A stretch of DNA of 64,000 nucleotides from Amycolatopsis nigrescens CSC17Ta-90. GTDB taxonomy: Bacteria > Actinomycetota > Actinomycetes > Mycobacteriales > Pseudonocardiaceae. Of this stretch, positions 43,767 to 51,230 are shown piece after piece. The position numbers and the translations under genes were made by a program. Where the stretch lies: NCBI RefSeq assembly GCF_000384315.1, contig NZ_ARVW01000001.1:8353001-8417000 (forward strand), written 5' to 3'. Below the pieces are notes generated by a model, which saw only the letters and a list, made by a program, of their open reading frames with translations, was not told the origin of the DNA and did not search any database. Each line of letters begins with the position of its first letter. Positions within the stretch are counted from its first letter, which is position 1.

Positions 43767-44600
43767 TCACCTTCCGCGTCGGGCCATGGCTTGCCGGGAG
43801 TGTCCGGCGAAGGTTGCCGCGTTGAAGTGCCCAGCGTGAATGTGGCACCCATTGAAGGCGAAGTCGATGAGGGTCGCGCCGATGAGGTCGAGATCGATGT
43901 TGTGCCAGAACGTGTCGGCCGGGTGGTCCGGGTCTGGTCCGGGATGGAGGTGGGCAGCGAGGATGCGTTGCGCGGTCTGCCTCACCTGTCGTTCTTGAAC
44001 GTATTCGCGGATGTCTTCCGGGTGCGGCCGTGGCTCAACGGGGACGGCATCGACTGGGTCGCGGGGTGCTGGCGGTGTTGGGTCGTAGGGCATTCGCAGG
44101 TAGGCGCACAGCACGTTGACGATGGTCTGCCGCTGGGTTTCGGTGTTCTGGGCAAGACGTTCCAGCGCGTACAGCCCGCCGAGGCGGACCGGTGCCTTGT
44201 CCGAGCCGAGTCGTTCGACGGCGGCGGCGTACAGCTCGGTGATCCGCCGCTCAGTGGCATCGGCCTCGGTGTTCAAGGCGACCCGCAGCTGGTGTGCCTG
44301 GGTTCCGGTGGCGATCTGCTCGGCGTGTTCCTGCACGCGGCGTTGGTGTGCCAGGTCTTGTTCGGCGGTCTGCTGGCGGCGGGCGGCCAGCAGCAGCGCG
44401 ATCGCGCCGCCGGCGCCGAGCACGATCGTGCCGACCGTCCCGGACCGGCTGGCTGTCCACGAGGCTGGGGCCTTGCTCAGCGCCCACCTGGCGGCGCCTC
44501 GGTCCCCACGTGGTCCCCAGCTCCGCGCGGTGTAGATCATGGGCAAGATCATCACCATAACGAACAAGAGCCGCTTGACCTGGGCTTTCACCCATGTCAA
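43767..44600 (-). CDS. pentapeptide-repeat-family membrane protein, apparently frameshifted and truncated
   Basis: The protein has about 277 residues from TTG 44600; the true start is uncertain and may be ATG 44558. A hydrophobic segment (GTIVLGAGGAIALLLAAR) and a helical region precede the family block ITELYAAAVERLGSDKAPVRLGGLYALERLAQ. TFWHNIDLDLIGATLIDFAFNGCHIHAGHFNAATFAG begins the pentapeptide region, which then ends abruptly. A second frame continues from about 43806 as DTPGKPWPDAEGEWRELVRE and reaches a stop at 43715-43717. It looks like the original tail, so a frameshift is probable. It begins 19 bases after tRNA-Pro. Function unknown. Confidence 0.65.
   Translation of the reverse strand: MTWVKAQVKRLLFVMVMILPMIYTARSWGPRGDRGAARWALSKAPASWTASRSGTVGTIVLGAGGAIALLLAARRQQTAEQDLAHQRRVQEHAEQIATGTQAHQLRVALNTEADATERRITELYAAAVERLGSDKAPVRLGGLYALERLAQNTETQRQTIVNVLCAYLRMPYDPTPPAPRDPVDAVPVEPRPHPEDIREYVQERQVRQTAQRILAAHLHPGPDPDHPADTFWHNIDLDLIGATLIDFAFNGCHIHAGHFNAATFAGHSRQAMARRGR
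44508..44595. repeat. parent copy of the 88-base duplicated segment
   Basis: This is the partner of 43582-43669. It includes the first codons of the pentapeptide-family gene and ends 24 bases before tRNA-Pro. The duplication does not include tRNA sequence, so it is not an integration-site repeat. Confidence 0.65.
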
Positions 44601-44618
44601 GCGGCTCGTTCGTGCCGG

Positions 44619-44692
<74 letters not shown>

Positions 44693-44789
44693 GCCCGCCT
44701 TCCGGGGAAGGCGATGAGAAGTACCTTAGCGTGCCCGCTGAGAGCGGTTTGAGGGGGGCCACTACAGCGTGTCAGCGACCGGCTGACGG

Positions 44790-45425
44790 TCAGCTGAGCA
44801 GACCCTGCACGGCCCGCTCGAGATGGGTGCGCATGGTGGTGGTCGCACGGTCCAAGTCACCGGACCGGATCGCGCTCAGCAGCTCGCGGTGTTCCTCCGC
44901 CAGGTCCTGCGAGCCGGGATAGGAGGCGCGCAGCTGGGCGAGGCAGAGTTGCATCTCCTCCTGCAGGGCCGGGTAGATCCGGCTGAGCCGGGTGCTGCCC
45001 ACCGAGTCGACCAGCGCCACGTGGAAGGTGGTGTGCGCGTCCACGCGGTCGGCCCAGCTCGCATCACCGGGCAGGGACTCCAACGTGACCAGCGCCCGTT
45101 CCGCGGTGGTGGGCGAGATCCCGTCCTCGACGATCCGGCGGACGGCTTCCAGCTCCAGCGGTGTCCGCACGAAGAACAGGTCGCGCACGTCATCCTCGGT
45201 CAGCACCGGCACGATCAGCGACCGCCCGCCGGACTGCCGCACCAGGTGCCGGCCGACCAACACCTGCAGCGCCGAGCGAACGGTGGGCCTGGCCACCCCG
45301 AAGGTGGCGGCGAGGCCGTTCTCGGTGAGCGGCTCCCCCGGCGTCAGCTCGCCGCTGAGGATCTGCTTGCGCACCTCGGCCACCAGCGCGTCCCTGGTGC
45401 TCGTCGTCTGCAAGGCCACGCCCAC
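44790..45425 (-). CDS. GntR-family regulator, FadR/FCD subgroup
   Basis: The 211-residue protein has a winged helix at about 8-75 (VAEVRKQILSGELTPGEPLTENGLAATFGVARPTVRSALQVL). An all-helical FCD effector domain follows, with Asp/His metal-site candidates (DLFFVRTPLELEAVRRIVEDG, DAHTTFHVALVDSVGSTRL, EEHRELLSAIRSGDLDRATTTMRTHLE). GTG 45425 has GGAGGAG 5 bases upstream. The operator-like ATACCGTATACC lies in the divergent promoter shared with csaA. Members control catabolism of acids and aromatics. Confidence 0.87.
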   Translation of the reverse strand: MGVALQTTSTRDALVAEVRKQILSGELTPGEPLTENGLAATFGVARPTVRSALQVLVGRHLVRQSGGRSLIVPVLTEDDVRDLFFVRTPLELEAVRRIVEDGISPTTAERALVTLESLPGDASWADRVDAHTTFHVALVDSVGSTRLSRIYPALQEEMQLCLAQLRASYPGSQDLAEEHRELLSAIRSGDLDRATTTMRTHLERAVQGLLS

Positions 45426-45446
45426 AACGACTCCTCCGTTTATCGA

Positions 45447-45475
45447 TTGAGTCAGACTGTCATACCGTATACCCT
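45447..45475 (+). promoter_or_regulatory. csaA promoter with overlapping GntR-type operator
   Basis: TTGAGT (45447-45452) and TACCCT (45470-45475) are 17 bases apart and could be -35 and -10. ATACCGTAT (45462-45470) and GTATAC lie over the -10. The start codon follows 8 bases later, so the csaA transcript may be leaderless. Confidence 0.5.
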
Positions 45476-45483
45476 CGCTCGCC

Positions 45484-45819
45484 ATGGACAAGCCTCAGAC
45501 GACCGCCGACGCCTTCTTTTCAGTGGACCTGCGGGTGGGCCGGGTGACCGAGGTGCTCGAGTTCCCGGAAGCCCGCGACCCCGCCTGGAAGGTGACCGTC
45601 GACTTCGGGCCGCTGGGCACCAAGCAGACCAGCGCGCAGGTCACCAACTACCGCAAGGACGAACTGCTCGGCCGGCTCGTGATCGGCGCGGTCAACCTCG
45701 GCGCGAAACGAATCGCCGGGTTTCGCAGCGAGTTCCTTTTGCTCGGCGCGAAGGCGGCCGACAACGCGATCCATCTGCTGGCCCCGGACGGCGGCGAACC
45801 CGGCGACGAGGTCTGCTGA
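45484..45819 (+). CDS. csaA: CsaA-type tRNA-binding/chaperone protein
   Basis: The 111-residue OB-fold protein is of full family length. It contains FFSVDLRVGRVTEVLEFPEARDPAWKVTVDFGPLGTKQTSAQVTNYRKDELLGRLVIGAVNLGAKRIAGFRSEFLLLGA. CsaA dimers bind tRNA and show chaperone activity linked to protein export in Bacillus. ATG 45484 lacks a ribosome site, and the -10-like sequence is 8 bases upstream, suggesting a leaderless message. It is divergent from the GntR gene and convergent with the HAD gene. Confidence 0.88.
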   Translation: MDKPQTTADAFFSVDLRVGRVTEVLEFPEARDPAWKVTVDFGPLGTKQTSAQVTNYRKDELLGRLVIGAVNLGAKRIAGFRSEFLLLGAKAADNAIHLLAPDGGEPGDEVC

Positions 45820-45837
45820 GGACCGTCCACATCAGAC

Positions 45838-46515
45838 TTAACCGCGGCGGCCAAGATGTACCTGCGCCACGGTTTCAGCCAGTCCGTGCAGACCTGGCAG
45901 TACGGCGTCCGCAATGGACGGGTCGTCGGACTCGTGCAAACGGTTGATCCAGATCCGGGAGATGCCAAGCTCACGGGCCGGCACCATGTCGTGGAAATAG
46001 CTCTGCGCCACGTGCACCCAGCGGTCACGGGTCACCCCGAACGATTCTTCGAACCGGGTGAAGTGGTTGTGGTGCGGCTTGTAGGTGCCGACGTCCTCGG
46101 CCGTGACGATCGCGTCGATCGGTACCCCGAGGCGACGTTGGGACTCACCGATGAAGTCGCGGTCGCAGTTGGTCAGCAGCGCCAGCCGCCAGCCTGCCTC
46201 GCGCAGTTCCGCCAGCGCCGCGCGGGTGTCCGGAAAGATCGGCCAGTAGGGAATGCCGGCCGCCAGCACGGAAGCGTCGTCTTCGAGTAGTTCGAGCCCG
46301 GCCTCTTCGGCGGTGCGGCGCAGGGCTTCGGCCATCACGTGCCGGTAGCGCATGGCGGGGAACTCGCGCTGCACCTGCGGCTCGTGTCGGTTGTAGATCT
46401 CCAGGAGTTCGGCACCTCGGCCGGGAAACAGCAGTTCCGCCCCGGTGGCGATGCCGTGCCGCCAGTCGACCAGCGTGCCGAAACAGTCGAACGTGGCCCA
46501 GTGAACCTCGCTCAT
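45838..46515 (-). CDS. HAD-superfamily hydrolase, haloacid dehalogenase type II-like (second copy)
   Basis: The 225-residue protein has FDCFGTLVDW (nucleophile Asp, dehalogenase-like second position), LLTNCDRDF, the lysine motif GTYKPHHNHF and RWVHVAQSYFHDMVPARELG. It is a paralogue of the protein at 16802. ATG 46515 follows AGAGGAAGAGGA. An imperfect operator-like inverted repeat lies 26 bases upstream at 46541-46572. Substrate unknown. Confidence 0.82.
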   Translation of the reverse strand: MSEVHWATFDCFGTLVDWRHGIATGAELLFPGRGAELLEIYNRHEPQVQREFPAMRYRHVMAEALRRTAEEAGLELLEDDASVLAAGIPYWPIFPDTRAALAELREAGWRLALLTNCDRDFIGESQRRLGVPIDAIVTAEDVGTYKPHHNHFTRFEESFGVTRDRWVHVAQSYFHDMVPARELGISRIWINRLHESDDPSIADAVLPGLHGLAETVAQVHLGRRG

Positions 46516-46540
46516 TCCTCTTCCTCTCGTCGGCATCAAT

Positions 46541-46572
46541 GTATGACCGATAGTCTGCTATACGGTTATACC
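46541..46572. promoter_or_regulatory. operator-like inverted repeat before the HAD gene
   Basis: GTATGACCGATAG at 46541-46553 faces CTATACGGTTATAC at 46558-46571. The two half-sites are imperfect inverse complements around a 4-base spacer. Each half resembles the ATACCG/TAT sites at 15745 and 45462. Confidence 0.5.
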
Positions 46573-46612
46573 AAAGACAAGAGCTGTCGAGTTTCCGCAG
46601 GTCAGCGGCCGG

Positions 46613-48445
46613 TTAGCGAGCGGGGAGGATGACGTGGGGTGGGAGGACGTCGAGGTAGAGCTGCTCGACTTGGGCGGCCCGGCGGGCCAGCACCCGGCGC
46701 TGGTTCACGTAGCCCTTGTCGGTGATCTCCCCGGCATTCAGTTCGGGCGGCCGTCCGAGCAGGATCAGCCGTTCGATCCGGCCGGCGGACCCGGCGCCGC
46801 GGTTGAGCTCGCGCAGCCTGGCCCCCAGATAGACCGCGAGCTCCTCGTGCTCGACGACCTCGCCGGGCGTCAGCGGATCGGCACCGAACAGCGCCTCGGT
46901 CTCGGTGCGGTCGAGCCACGCCAGCGCGCAGACCCGGCACCGGTGCTCCCCCACGATGACCGCGTCGGAGAGCACCGGTGCCCCGGACAACAACGCGGTG
47001 CGCAGTGCAGCCACCCGGACGAACGTGCCGGTGGTCAGCTTGAAGTCCTCCGAGATCCGGCTGCGGAAGAGCAGCCCGGCGGCGGGATCGGCCGGATCGG
47101 CCAGGTCCACCGCGTCACCGCTGCGGTAGAAGCCCTCTTCGTCGAAGGCCGCCGCGGTGAGTTCCGGCGCGCGCAGGTAGCCGGGGGTGACCATCGGCCC
47201 GCGCACCCGGATCTCGTAGGCGTCCTCGTCGGGCACGAGCTTGACCTCGGCGCCGGGCAGGGGCACGCCGATGCAGCGGGCGTCGGTGAACTCGTAGTGC
47301 GCCATGGTGACCGCGGGCGCCGTTTCGGTGGCGCCCCAGGCGCCGGTGACCGGAATCCGCCGTCCGGTCGTTCGCCAGGCCAGTGCGTCCAGCCGGCGCC
47401 GCAGCTCGGCCGGCAGCGCGGCGGCCGCGTTCACCATCAGGTCCAGCCGCGAGAAGAAGCGCTCGGCGAACTCCTGGTCGCGTTCCAACTCGGGCACCAG
47501 TCGCGCCCAGCCGGCCGGGACGCTGAAGTACACCGTCGGCCGAACGTCCGCGACGTTCGCGATCGTCAGCGCGATCCCGTCCGGAGTGGGGCGCCCGCCG
47601 TCGATGTACAGGGTGCCGCCGTTGGCCAGCACCAGGTTCACGTTGTGGTTGCCGCCGAAGGTGTGGCTCCACGGCAGCCAGTCGGCCACCACCGGCCGCC
47701 GTTCGGCGAGGAACGGCCATGCCTGGCGGATCGAGCGCTGGTTGGAGCACAGCATGCGATGGGTGTTGAGTACCCCCTTGGGACTTCCGGTGGAGCCCGA
47801 GGTGAACAGGATCTTCGCCACCGAATCCGGGGTGATCCGCTGAAACGCCCGCTCCACGTCGGCGCGCACCGCGGTGGACGCCAGGTCGCCGAACAACGTG
47901 GCATGCAGCGCTGGCTCGGCGTTCACCGACACGATCGCCGGCACGTCCCGCAACGCGCGCAGCACCGCACCGAAGCGGGCGCCGTCGTCCGCGAACACCG
48001 CACCGGGCCGGACGAGCGCGGCGATCTCGGTGACGCGGGTGTGCTCGGTGAGCAGTGAGTAGGCCACGCTGACCGGGATCACCGGCACCCCGACGGTCAG
48101 TGCGCCCAGCGTGATCAGCAGGTGCTCGACCGAGTTGCCGGAGAGCACCAGCAGCGGCCGGTCGGGGCCGAGACCGCGGTCGAGCAGCGCCTGCCCGATC
48201 GCGTCCGCGGTGGCGACCGACTCGCCGTAGCCGTACCGCATCCATTGCCCGTCCGGCCCGCGCTGCGCGACCAGTGGATGCCCAGGATCGGCGGCGGCCC
48301 GTTCGCGCAGCATCGCGGCCACGCTCACCGGATGCGGCCCCAGCTCATCGCGCGAGCCGAGCAGCAGGGTGCCGTCACCGCGCCGGCGCAGCTCGACCCG
48401 CGGAGGCGCGAACAGCTCGGCGGGGATGGGCGGCATCGCGACCAC
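46613..48445 (-). CDS. feruloyl-CoA synthetase-like acyl-CoA ligase
   Basis: This 610-residue ANL enzyme has AMP motif ILFTSGSTGSPKGVL, the WLPWSHTFGGNHN region characteristic of feruloyl-CoA synthetases, GAWGATETAPAVTMAH, and FYRSGDAVDLADPADPAAGLLFRSRISEDFKL. Length and the W-x-PWSHTFG block fit the Fcs branch that activates hydroxycinnamates. No vanillin dehydrogenase or dedicated hydratase is adjacent, so the substrate is unproven. GTG 48445 is chosen for GGAGGG 7 bases upstream. It is divergent from the DUF899 gene. Confidence 0.8.
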   Translation of the reverse strand: MVAMPPIPAELFAPPRVELRRRGDGTLLLGSRDELGPHPVSVAAMLRERAAADPGHPLVAQRGPDGQWMRYGYGESVATADAIGQALLDRGLGPDRPLLVLSGNSVEHLLITLGALTVGVPVIPVSVAYSLLTEHTRVTEIAALVRPGAVFADDGARFGAVLRALRDVPAIVSVNAEPALHATLFGDLASTAVRADVERAFQRITPDSVAKILFTSGSTGSPKGVLNTHRMLCSNQRSIRQAWPFLAERRPVVADWLPWSHTFGGNHNVNLVLANGGTLYIDGGRPTPDGIALTIANVADVRPTVYFSVPAGWARLVPELERDQEFAERFFSRLDLMVNAAAALPAELRRRLDALAWRTTGRRIPVTGAWGATETAPAVTMAHYEFTDARCIGVPLPGAEVKLVPDEDAYEIRVRGPMVTPGYLRAPELTAAAFDEEGFYRSGDAVDLADPADPAAGLLFRSRISEDFKLTTGTFVRVAALRTALLSGAPVLSDAVIVGEHRCRVCALAWLDRTETEALFGADPLTPGEVVEHEELAVYLGARLRELNRGAGSAGRIERLILLGRPPELNAGEITDKGYVNQRRVLARRAAQVEQLYLDVLPPHVILPAR

Positions 48446-48564
48446 TGGGCGTCCCTCCGGGGTTGCCGGTCCACTCTTTCTCGCATCCAGCCGCCGGGCG
48501 GTCAATGTTTCGCCCGGCGCAACGGGTTTCGTGCACCGCAGTCCGTCAGGTGCGAAGACGGCTG

Positions 48565-48612
48565 TTGACAGCACGGCCGTGGCGGCTATATTCAACACAT
48601 CGGTTAATTAAC
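48565..48612 (+). promoter_or_regulatory. strong promoter plus GTTAATTAAC operator
   Basis: TTGACA (48565-48570), a 16-base spacer and TATATT (48587-48592) make a good housekeeping-type promoter. The perfect palindrome GTTAATTAAC (48603-48612) lies at the expected start site, where a repressor would act. It drives the DUF899 gene. Confidence 0.7.
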
Positions 48613-48638
48613 TAGCTGGTTCACTACAGGAGGCAGAG

Positions 48639-49289
48639 ATGGATCTTCCACGCGTCGTGTCGCAGGAGGAATGGCAGGCGGCCCGGGACGAGCTGCTGGT
48701 CAAGGAGAAAGCGCAGATGCGGGCCGGCGACGCGATCGCCGCGGAACGCCGCAGGCTGCCGATGGTCGCCTTCGACAAGGAGTACGTCTTCGAGGGCGCC
48801 GACGGCAAAGCGACCCTGCTCGACCTGTTCGACGGACGCCGCCAGCTGATCGTCTACCACTTCATGATGCAACCGGGTTCCACGCACCGTTGCCCCGGCT
48901 GTTCGATGGTGGTCGACAACATGGGCCACCCGGCACACGTGCACGCCCGCGACACCACGCTGGTGGTGACCGCGCCGGCGCCGCTGGCCGAGAGCGAGGC
49001 GTACCGGCAGCGGATGGGCTGGACGGTGCCCTGGTATTCCGCGTATGGCAACGACTTCACTGACGACTGCGGAGTCGGCGACGGCTTCGGCATCTCCGTC
49101 TTCATCCGTGACGGCGAGCGGATCTTCCGCAGCTATTTCACCTCCGGCCGGGGCGCCGAGCTGGTGGACACCAACCTGCACTACATCGACCTCACACCGC
49201 TGGGCCGGCAGGAGGCATGGGAGGAGTCCGGCCACGGCGACAGCACACCCGGCAGCTGGTGGCGGCTGCACGACGAATACGCGAGCTGA
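48639..49289 (+). CDS. DUF899 thioredoxin-like protein
   Basis: The 216-residue protein is of the DUF899 family with a thioredoxin-like fold. It has LIVYHFMMQPGSTHRCPGCSMVVDN (Cys85-x-x-Cys88), YGNDFTDDCGVGDGFGISVFIRDGERIFRSYFTSGRG and LDLTPLGRQE-like LTPLGRQEAWEESG. A redox or peroxidase-like role is inferred from the CxxC. ATG 48639 has AGGAGG upstream. Expression should be strong and regulated through the palindrome upstream. Confidence 0.82.
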   Translation: MDLPRVVSQEEWQAARDELLVKEKAQMRAGDAIAAERRRLPMVAFDKEYVFEGADGKATLLDLFDGRRQLIVYHFMMQPGSTHRCPGCSMVVDNMGHPAHVHARDTTLVVTAPAPLAESEAYRQRMGWTVPWYSAYGNDFTDDCGVGDGFGISVFIRDGERIFRSYFTSGRGAELVDTNLHYIDLTPLGRQEAWEESGHGDSTPGSWWRLHDEYAS

Positions 49290-49381
49290 ACACCACTGTC
49301 CCCTTGACCTCAAGTTCGGTTGAGGTCCGAGGATGGGGCCGTGCGTCCCGCCCGGGACGTGGCGAGGAGGCAGCGCAGATC

Positions 49382-50287
49382 ATGCAGATCGACGAACAGG
49401 TCGACCGGGTGCTGACCCGGTTCAAGATCCCGGAGTTCGTCACCGCGACCAGGGACGGCGGAGTGAACACCCGGCCCATGTCGGCGCTCTGGATGCCCGA
49501 GCACAACCACATCATGCTCACCACCCCGGCCGCCTTCCCGCAGAAGGCGTTCAACATCCGGCGTGACGGCCGGGCCGCGCTGCTCTACTCGGACTTCGCC
49601 GGCAGCGGCCTCGGCGACGGGCCCGCGGTTTTGGTGCAGGGACGGGCGACCGCGCCGGACGTGGTCGCGCTGCCGGAGGACATCCCGGAGTTCTGGCGCG
49701 GCGTGTTCGCCAAGAACCCGCGCGACCCCGCCGAGTACACCGCGGAGAACCAGGACGGGATGGACTGGTACTACTGGCGGCTGCCGCTCTACCTCACCCC
49801 GGAGCGGATCACCCTGCTCCCCCGCACGCCGGCCGGCGGCGCCACCGAGCCACCTGCTCCCGGGCCCGGGGTCGACCTGCACGAGCGGGTCGCGGACGCA
49901 CTGGTCCGCTACCCCACCGCGACCTTCGCCGGCCGCGACGAGGACGGCATGCCCTTCGCCGTGCGCGCGGAGGTCACGCACACCGAGCGCGGCGGCGAGC
50001 TCGATGTGCGGCCCACCGCACCGGGACCCAAGCTGACCGGGCCGACCAACCTGCTGTGGCACCGGCACGGCGGACAGGCCGACCGGATGAGCGTGCTGCT
50101 GGTGGCGGGCACCACCACCGGCAGCACGTTCGTGCCGGAACGCGTGCCCGGCGAAGGGACGGTCGACGGCCCGCTGGTCGACTGGCAGGTGGTGGCCAGG
50201 GAGAACTCGCTGCGCTACCTGGCCCGCCGCAACCTCGGCGCGCCCGAGATCGACTGGGCGGCGCTGGCCGGGTTCACCAAGGGCTGA
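49382..50287 (+). CDS. two-domain pyridoxamine 5'-phosphate oxidase-like FMN protein
   Basis: The 301-residue protein has a split-barrel domain at about 5-140 (LTRFKIPEFVTATRDGGVNTRPMSALWM, AFNIRRDGRAALLYSD). A second, more divergent copy lies at about 165-290 (DALVRYPTATFAGRDEDGMPFAVRAEV, RYLARRN). The family binds FMN or F420 and reduces small molecules. ATG 49382 follows GAGGAGG by 16 bases, rather far, so the start is uncertain by a few codons. Confidence 0.75.
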   Translation: MQIDEQVDRVLTRFKIPEFVTATRDGGVNTRPMSALWMPEHNHIMLTTPAAFPQKAFNIRRDGRAALLYSDFAGSGLGDGPAVLVQGRATAPDVVALPEDIPEFWRGVFAKNPRDPAEYTAENQDGMDWYYWRLPLYLTPERITLLPRTPAGGATEPPAPGPGVDLHERVADALVRYPTATFAGRDEDGMPFAVRAEVTHTERGGELDVRPTAPGPKLTGPTNLLWHRHGGQADRMSVLLVAGTTTGSTFVPERVPGEGTVDGPLVDWQVVARENSLRYLARRNLGAPEIDWAALAGFTKG

Positions 50288-50295
50288 CCCGGTGC

Positions 50296-51126
50296 TCAGC
50301 GCGCGGCGGCCAGCCGGGCGACCGCAGCGCCGATGGTGGTGGCCGGCCGGCCGAGCAGGGACTCCAGATCGGGCGCCGGGGTGGCCAGCGCGTCCGCGCG
50401 CACCATCGGGAACAGGGTGCCGAGCGGTCCCAGCTCCCGATCGCTGACCTCGCGGTAGCGCACGGTCTTCCCGGTGGCCGCGGTCAGCGCCGCGGCCAGC
50501 TCCGGGTATGTCCACAGTGGACCCCGCAGCTCGTAGACCCGGTTTTGCGCGGTAGCTGTGCTGTCCTCGGTCATCGCCGCGCTGGCCGCGAGCGCGAAGT
50601 CCCGGATGGTCGCGGTGTTCAGCGCGTGCTCGCCCGCCGCGGCGGTGATCTCACCGCCGCGGGCCTGCCGCAGGCCGAGACCGGCGAAGAAGTCGGTGTA
50701 GAAACTGTTGCGCAGAAAGGTGTAATCCAGCCCGGACGCCCGGATGGCGGCCTCGGTGTAGTGGTGGTCGGCGGCCAGCCCGTCACTCGCCGAAGCGTGG
50801 ATCGCGCTGGTGTAGACGATCCGCCGGACCCCGGCCGCCACCGCGGCGTCCACCACGGCCCGGTGCTGCACCGGGCGGACGCCGGGGTTCAGGTCCGACC
50901 CCGAGACGAACAGCAGCACCTCCGCCCCGGTGAACGCCGGTACCAGCGACTCCGGACGCCCGTAGTCGCCCCAGCGCACGTCGACCCCGCGCTCCGCCAG
51001 ACCCCGCGCCTTCGCGGGGTCGCGGGCCACCACCGAGAGCTGCGAAACCGGCACCCTCGCCAGCAGATCCTCGGCCGCGATCCGGCCCAGGTTTCCGGTA
51101 GCCCCGGTCAGCACATACTTCGTCAA
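50296..51126 (-). CDS. NmrA-like NAD(P)-binding atypical short-chain dehydrogenase
   Basis: The 276-residue Rossmann protein has GATGNLG at 8-14 and VVARDPAKARGLAERGV. YTSAIHAS and a distant SGLDYTFLRNSFYTDFF follow; the classical YxxxK is lost. This is the NmrA/QorB group that senses or uses NAD(P)H or quinones. It starts at TTG 51126 behind GAGGACG. It is convergent with the FMN-protein gene across 8 bases. A QorB-type quinone reductase role is possible. Confidence 0.82.
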   Translation of the reverse strand: MTKYVLTGATGNLGRIAAEDLLARVPVSQLSVVARDPAKARGLAERGVDVRWGDYGRPESLVPAFTGAEVLLFVSGSDLNPGVRPVQHRAVVDAAVAAGVRRIVYTSAIHASASDGLAADHHYTEAAIRASGLDYTFLRNSFYTDFFAGLGLRQARGGEITAAAGEHALNTATIRDFALAASAAMTEDSTATAQNRVYELRGPLWTYPELAAALTAATGKTVRYREVSDRELGPLGTLFPMVRADALATPAPDLESLLGRPATTIGAAVARLAAAR

Positions 51127-51230
51127 GACGTCCTCGCCTCAGGTATTCGCACTAGTGAGCGAACTAGACGCTAACCCGACGGACATTGGCGCGGCCACGC
51201 GTTTTCCGTGCGAGAGGGTGTCTTGACGGG

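Noticed and set aside
43006..43839. 277-codon plus-strand frame over the decayed region
   Set aside because: It runs antisense to the pentapeptide gene and its repeat, has no ribosome site or family motif, and mixes unrelated compositions.
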